Shown: piece by piece, positions 5,913-7,262 of the stretch
Numbering within the stretch: the stretch's first letter is position 1
How the letters are laid out: every line of letters starts with the position of its first letter
Source: an uncultured Candidatus Competibacteraceae bacterium
Lineage (GTDB): Bacteria; Pseudomonadota; Gammaproteobacteria; Competibacterales; Competibacteraceae
Direction: 5' to 3'
Length of the DNA: 7,262 nucleotides
Assembly: GCA_937872125.1 (NCBI GenBank)
Contig: CALMNY010000454.1
Location: 1-7,262 of the forward strand
The notes under the pieces: generated by a model
What the model was told of the DNA's origin: nothing
What the model saw: only the letters and a program-made list of their open reading frames with translations
The model's database searches: none
Position numbers and translations under genes: made by a program

Positions 5913-6476
5913 TTAGCTGCCGTCGCGCCAGTCGAAATCCGGCCCGCAGAGTGGCACGAACCGCAACTGAGTCTGGCCAAATCCCACCGTATCGCCGCTT
6001 GTTAGTTCTACGGATTCCTGAACCGGCTCGCCGTTCCGCCGCGTCTCCGCAGCAATCGATTGGGCCAGGTAAAACCGGCGGGACCGCGTGGCGTAAATGA
6101 TCGCTGCATGATTTTCAGGCGCGATAGCCGGATCGCCAAAATTCAGCCGAACCCGGGCATTTGGCCCACTGCCGATATCGTTGATGCCATAACCGAGCCG
6201 CAGGATCTCGCCGCGCCCTGGCCCCGCGATGATCGCCAACCAGCCGACCACCGGACCGGACGGCGCGTTGAGGGGTGCATTGATCGCAGGGGGGGTAGGC
6301 CGCGCCTGTTCCGCGGGCTCGGTCTGGACGCTGCGCTGAGGTGGGGCGACCGGTCCCGGAGGCGGAGGGGTAGGGCGGGCCTTCTCCGCCGGCTCGGCCC
6401 GAGCGATGCGTCGGGTCGGCTCGACCGGTTCCGGGATGGTTGGACCCTTTTTAAAGAAGCCGCGATAAAGAGGCAT
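5913..6476 (-). CDS. FHA-domain protein with Pro-rich repeat linker and altered phosphothreonine-site residues
   Basis: The protein has 187 residues from the ATG at 6476. A short basic-aromatic start (MPLYRGFFKKG) leads into a Pro/Ala/Arg-rich linker (12-75) containing a tandem 25-residue repeat, residues 22-46 and 47-71, each with EPAE-x-ARPTPP. The FHA domain spans about 77-176: GPGRGEILRLGYGINDIGS, NHAAIIY, SGDTVGFGQTQLRFVPL. The end, CGPDFDW (177-183), is a tail I associate with one FHA subgroup. Canonical FHA residues are changed: the Arg of the IGR motif is Ser (IGS, 101-103), the Ser before the conserved His is replaced (IAPENH), and the STNG motif reads TRRNG. Phosphothreonine binding is therefore doubtful. 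AGGAGA lies 10 bases before 6476. An ATG at 6515, overlapping the upstream FHA stop as ATGA, is the alternative start and adds 13 residues. Probably an adaptor in a Ser/Thr phosphorylation module with its neighbours. Confidence 0.87.
   Translation of the reverse strand: MPLYRGFFKKGPTIPEPVEPTRRIARAEPAEKARPTPPPPGPVAPPQRSVQTEPAEQARPTPPAINAPLNAPSGPVVGWLAIIAGPGRGEILRLGYGINDIGSGPNARVRLNFGDPAIAPENHAAIIYATRSRRFYLAQSIAAETRRNGEPVQESVELTSGDTVGFGQTQLRFVPLCGPDFDWRDGS
6263..6412 (-). repeat. Tandem 75-base repeat encoding the Pro-rich linker
   Basis: Two adjacent units offset by exactly 75 bases (25 codons) can be seen, for example GGGGTAGG on the plus strand at 6292-6299 and again at 6367-6374. They encode residues of the pattern EPAE-(K/Q)-ARPTPP. 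The copies have diverged, so the duplication is not recent. Outer limits are approximate. Confidence 0.65.
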
Positions 6477-6486
6477 AGACCTGATT

Positions 6487-6492
6487 TCTCCT
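6487..6492 (-). promoter_or_regulatory. Ribosome binding site for the second FHA gene
   Basis: AGGAGA on the minus strand, 10 bases before the ATG at 6476. It is much stronger than anything before the overlapping ATG at 6515, whose upstream sequence offers only GAAGA. This decided the start I give. Confidence 0.6.
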
Positions 6493-6511
6493 GCGGTCGC
6501 ATGCGGGGTGC

Positions 6512-6868
6512 TCATTGATCTTCAAGTCGGAAGTGCAGGCGCACCTCGCCCAGTTCCACCACATCACCATGGTTCAGCACCTGGCTTTGAATGCGTCGTC
6601 CGTTCACCCAGGTTCCGTTGGTCGAATCGAGATCGCAGATTTGAAAGGTGCCATCCGGCAGGTGATAAATCTCGGCATGATGGCTGGAAACCGAATCGTT
6701 GTTGAAGCAAAGATCATTATCCTGTCCCCGGCCCAGTCGGCATAACGGCGAGCGCAAGCGCAGATCACCCTTGCCTGGTATATCGGTGCGAATAAATCGC
6801 GCCCGCACAAGCATGGTTTCTGGTTGGCTGGAGCGTCGCCGTGAAAAAGGCCAGAACGTCAGTTTCAT
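6512..6868 (-). CDS. Canonical FHA-domain phosphothreonine-binding protein
   Basis: This 118-residue protein is almost entirely one forkhead-associated domain, which binds phosphothreonine peptides. After a short start with aromatic and basic residues (MKLTFWPFSRRRSS) the domain runs from about 20 to 115. It keeps every hallmark: LGRGQDNDL with Arg47, DSVSSHHAEI with Ser61 and His64, DLDSTNGTWVNG with Asn84, and LNHGDVVELGEVRLHF at the end. It can thus be expected to read phosphothreonine, unlike its downstream FHA neighbour. Its ATG overlaps the stop of the upstream Pro-rich gene by four bases (6865-6868) and has no clear ribosome binding site, so translation is probably coupled. The partner phosphoprotein and the kinase are not known from this window. 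No secretion signal is seen, so a cytoplasmic role is expected. Confidence 0.93.
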   Translation of the reverse strand: MKLTFWPFSRRRSSQPETMLVRARFIRTDIPGKGDLRLRSPLCRLGRGQDNDLCFNNDSVSSHHAEIYHLPDGTFQICDLDSTNGTWVNGRRIQSQVLNHGDVVELGEVRLHFRLEDQ

Positions 6869-7262
6869 TTGCTATTGAATCCGGTCGAAGCGGGGGATTC
6901 CCAAGGATTAGTAGTGCGTAGCGCAGGCGTGCTGCGCGTCGGTTTGGCCGGCGTTACGATCGTCGGCTCGGTTCTGGACCGGGGACGGCGTTCTCTTTTT
7001 GGCCGGGGCGTCTTCTTGGTTCGGGTGGGTTCGGCCTGGCGCGCTGGTGCTTTTTTAGCCGTATCCGGTTTGGGGGTAACCTGAGTTGTGGTTGGTTGCG
7101 CTGCGCCGGACTGGGGGCGAACCCTGCTGCTGGGCGCCAGCGCCGGCGGTGTTGGGGAGGGCGGCGCCGCAGTTCCCGTTGTTACCGTGGATGCTGGCGC
7201 TTTTGGCGTCGCCGGTTCTTCCTGGAAGGGAGCGGGTTGTGCGGTCGCCGGTTCTTCCTGGA
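6865..7262 (-). CDS. Partial Pro/Ala/Thr/Arg-rich protein, C-terminal 131 residues
   Basis: On the minus strand one frame stays open from the window edge to a TGA at 6865-6867, giving 131 residues; the start lies outside. It is accepted as a gene because the frame has no stop over 390 bases, its TGA overlaps the next ATG in an ATGA junction, and its composition matches the linker of the FHA neighbour. The sequence is low-complexity and probably disordered. A 12-residue tandem repeat (QEEPATAQPAPF, then QEEPATPKAPAS) comes first. A Pro/Thr/Ala stretch follows, then a strongly basic part (KKTPRPKRERRPRSR), and then a Thr-Pro rich end (VTPAKPTRSTPALRTTNPW). Several Thr-Pro sites could be phosphorylated and recognised by the FHA protein next door, which is inference. 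It might be the tail of a kinase or of another FHA protein; no domain is visible to decide. Confidence 0.72.
   Translation of the reverse strand, partial: QEEPATAQPAPFQEEPATPKAPASTVTTGTAAPPSPTPPALAPSSRVRPQSGAAQPTTTQVTPKPDTAKKAPARQAEPTRTKKTPRPKRERRPRSRTEPTIVTPAKPTRSTPALRTTNPWESPASTGFNSK
7208..7262 (-). repeat. 36-base direct repeat in the Pro-rich gene, running off the edge
   Basis: GTCGCCGGTTCTTCCTGGA (plus-strand reading) occurs identically at 7208-7226 and 7244-7262, a 36-base period equal to 12 codons. It encodes the repeated QEEPAT block. The second copy ends at the window edge, so more copies may follow. The exact identity over 19 bases suggests a recent or homogenised duplication. Confidence 0.8.

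Noticed and set aside
5894..5980. Upstream ATG at 5980 or 5902 as start of the PP2C gene
   Set aside because: The first overlaps the FHA gene by 68 bases and adds a Cys/Ser-rich segment unlike PP2C starts. The second abuts the ribosome binding site with no spacing.
6060..6518. Plus-strand open frame opposite the second FHA gene
   Set aside because: It is Arg/Gly-rich with no domain, while the minus strand shows an FHA domain with a ribosome binding site.
6869..7084. Small plus-strand open frame with hydrophobic, Val/Gly-rich product
   Set aside because: It is the antisense of the Pro-rich minus-strand frame, which is open to the window edge and joined to the FHA gene by an ATGA overlap. A Pro/Arg/Thr-rich sense strand naturally gives a Gly/Val/Arg-rich shadow.

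Overview
The window looks like a chromosomal piece of a GC-rich gammaproteobacterium. The main reason is the gene order mtaD-ubiG-mupP next to mtnA, which I recall from Pseudomonas aeruginosa (mtnA, the MTA deaminase gene, ubiG and mupP are neighbours there, beside gyrA). UbiG marks a ubiquinone-making proteobacterium. I cannot fix the genus. No mobile element, RNA gene or CRISPR array is visible.

Left part, 1-2138. mtnA (minus strand) and a small OmpA-type peptidoglycan-binding protein gene (plus strand) are divergent. They share a 319-base AT-rich intergenic region holding a candidate ompA promoter, an 18-base near-perfect palindrome inside that promoter, a CAAAATGC repeat cluster further upstream, and a long hairpin-containing leader. 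The OmpA gene ends in a textbook terminator with a UUCG loop.

Middle part, 2139-4988. A promoter overlapping the terminator T-run starts a plus-strand unit of mtaD, ubiG and mupP. mtaD encodes a methylthioadenosine/S-adenosylhomocysteine deaminase, ubiG the ubiquinone O-methyltransferase and mupP a MurNAc-6-phosphate phosphatase. MtaD and MtnA belong to the same salvage route, MTA to methylthioinosine to methylthioribose-1-P to methylthioribulose-1-P. UbiG produces S-adenosylhomocysteine, a possible MtaD substrate. MupP and the OmpA protein both relate to peptidoglycan, by recycling and by binding.

Right part, 4985-7262. A tightly packed minus-strand operon reads, in order of transcription: a Pro/Ala/Thr/Arg-rich protein that enters from beyond the right edge and has no start in the window; a canonical FHA protein; a second FHA protein with a Pro-rich repeat linker and altered phosphothreonine-site residues; and a PP2C-type Ser/Thr phosphatase with a C-terminal membrane anchor. 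It is a Ser/Thr phosphorylation reader/eraser module whose kinase is not in the window. The phosphatase gene and mupP converge and share the palindrome CTAG as their two overlapping TAG stop codons, next to a strong hairpin. This operon is the least ordinary part of the window.
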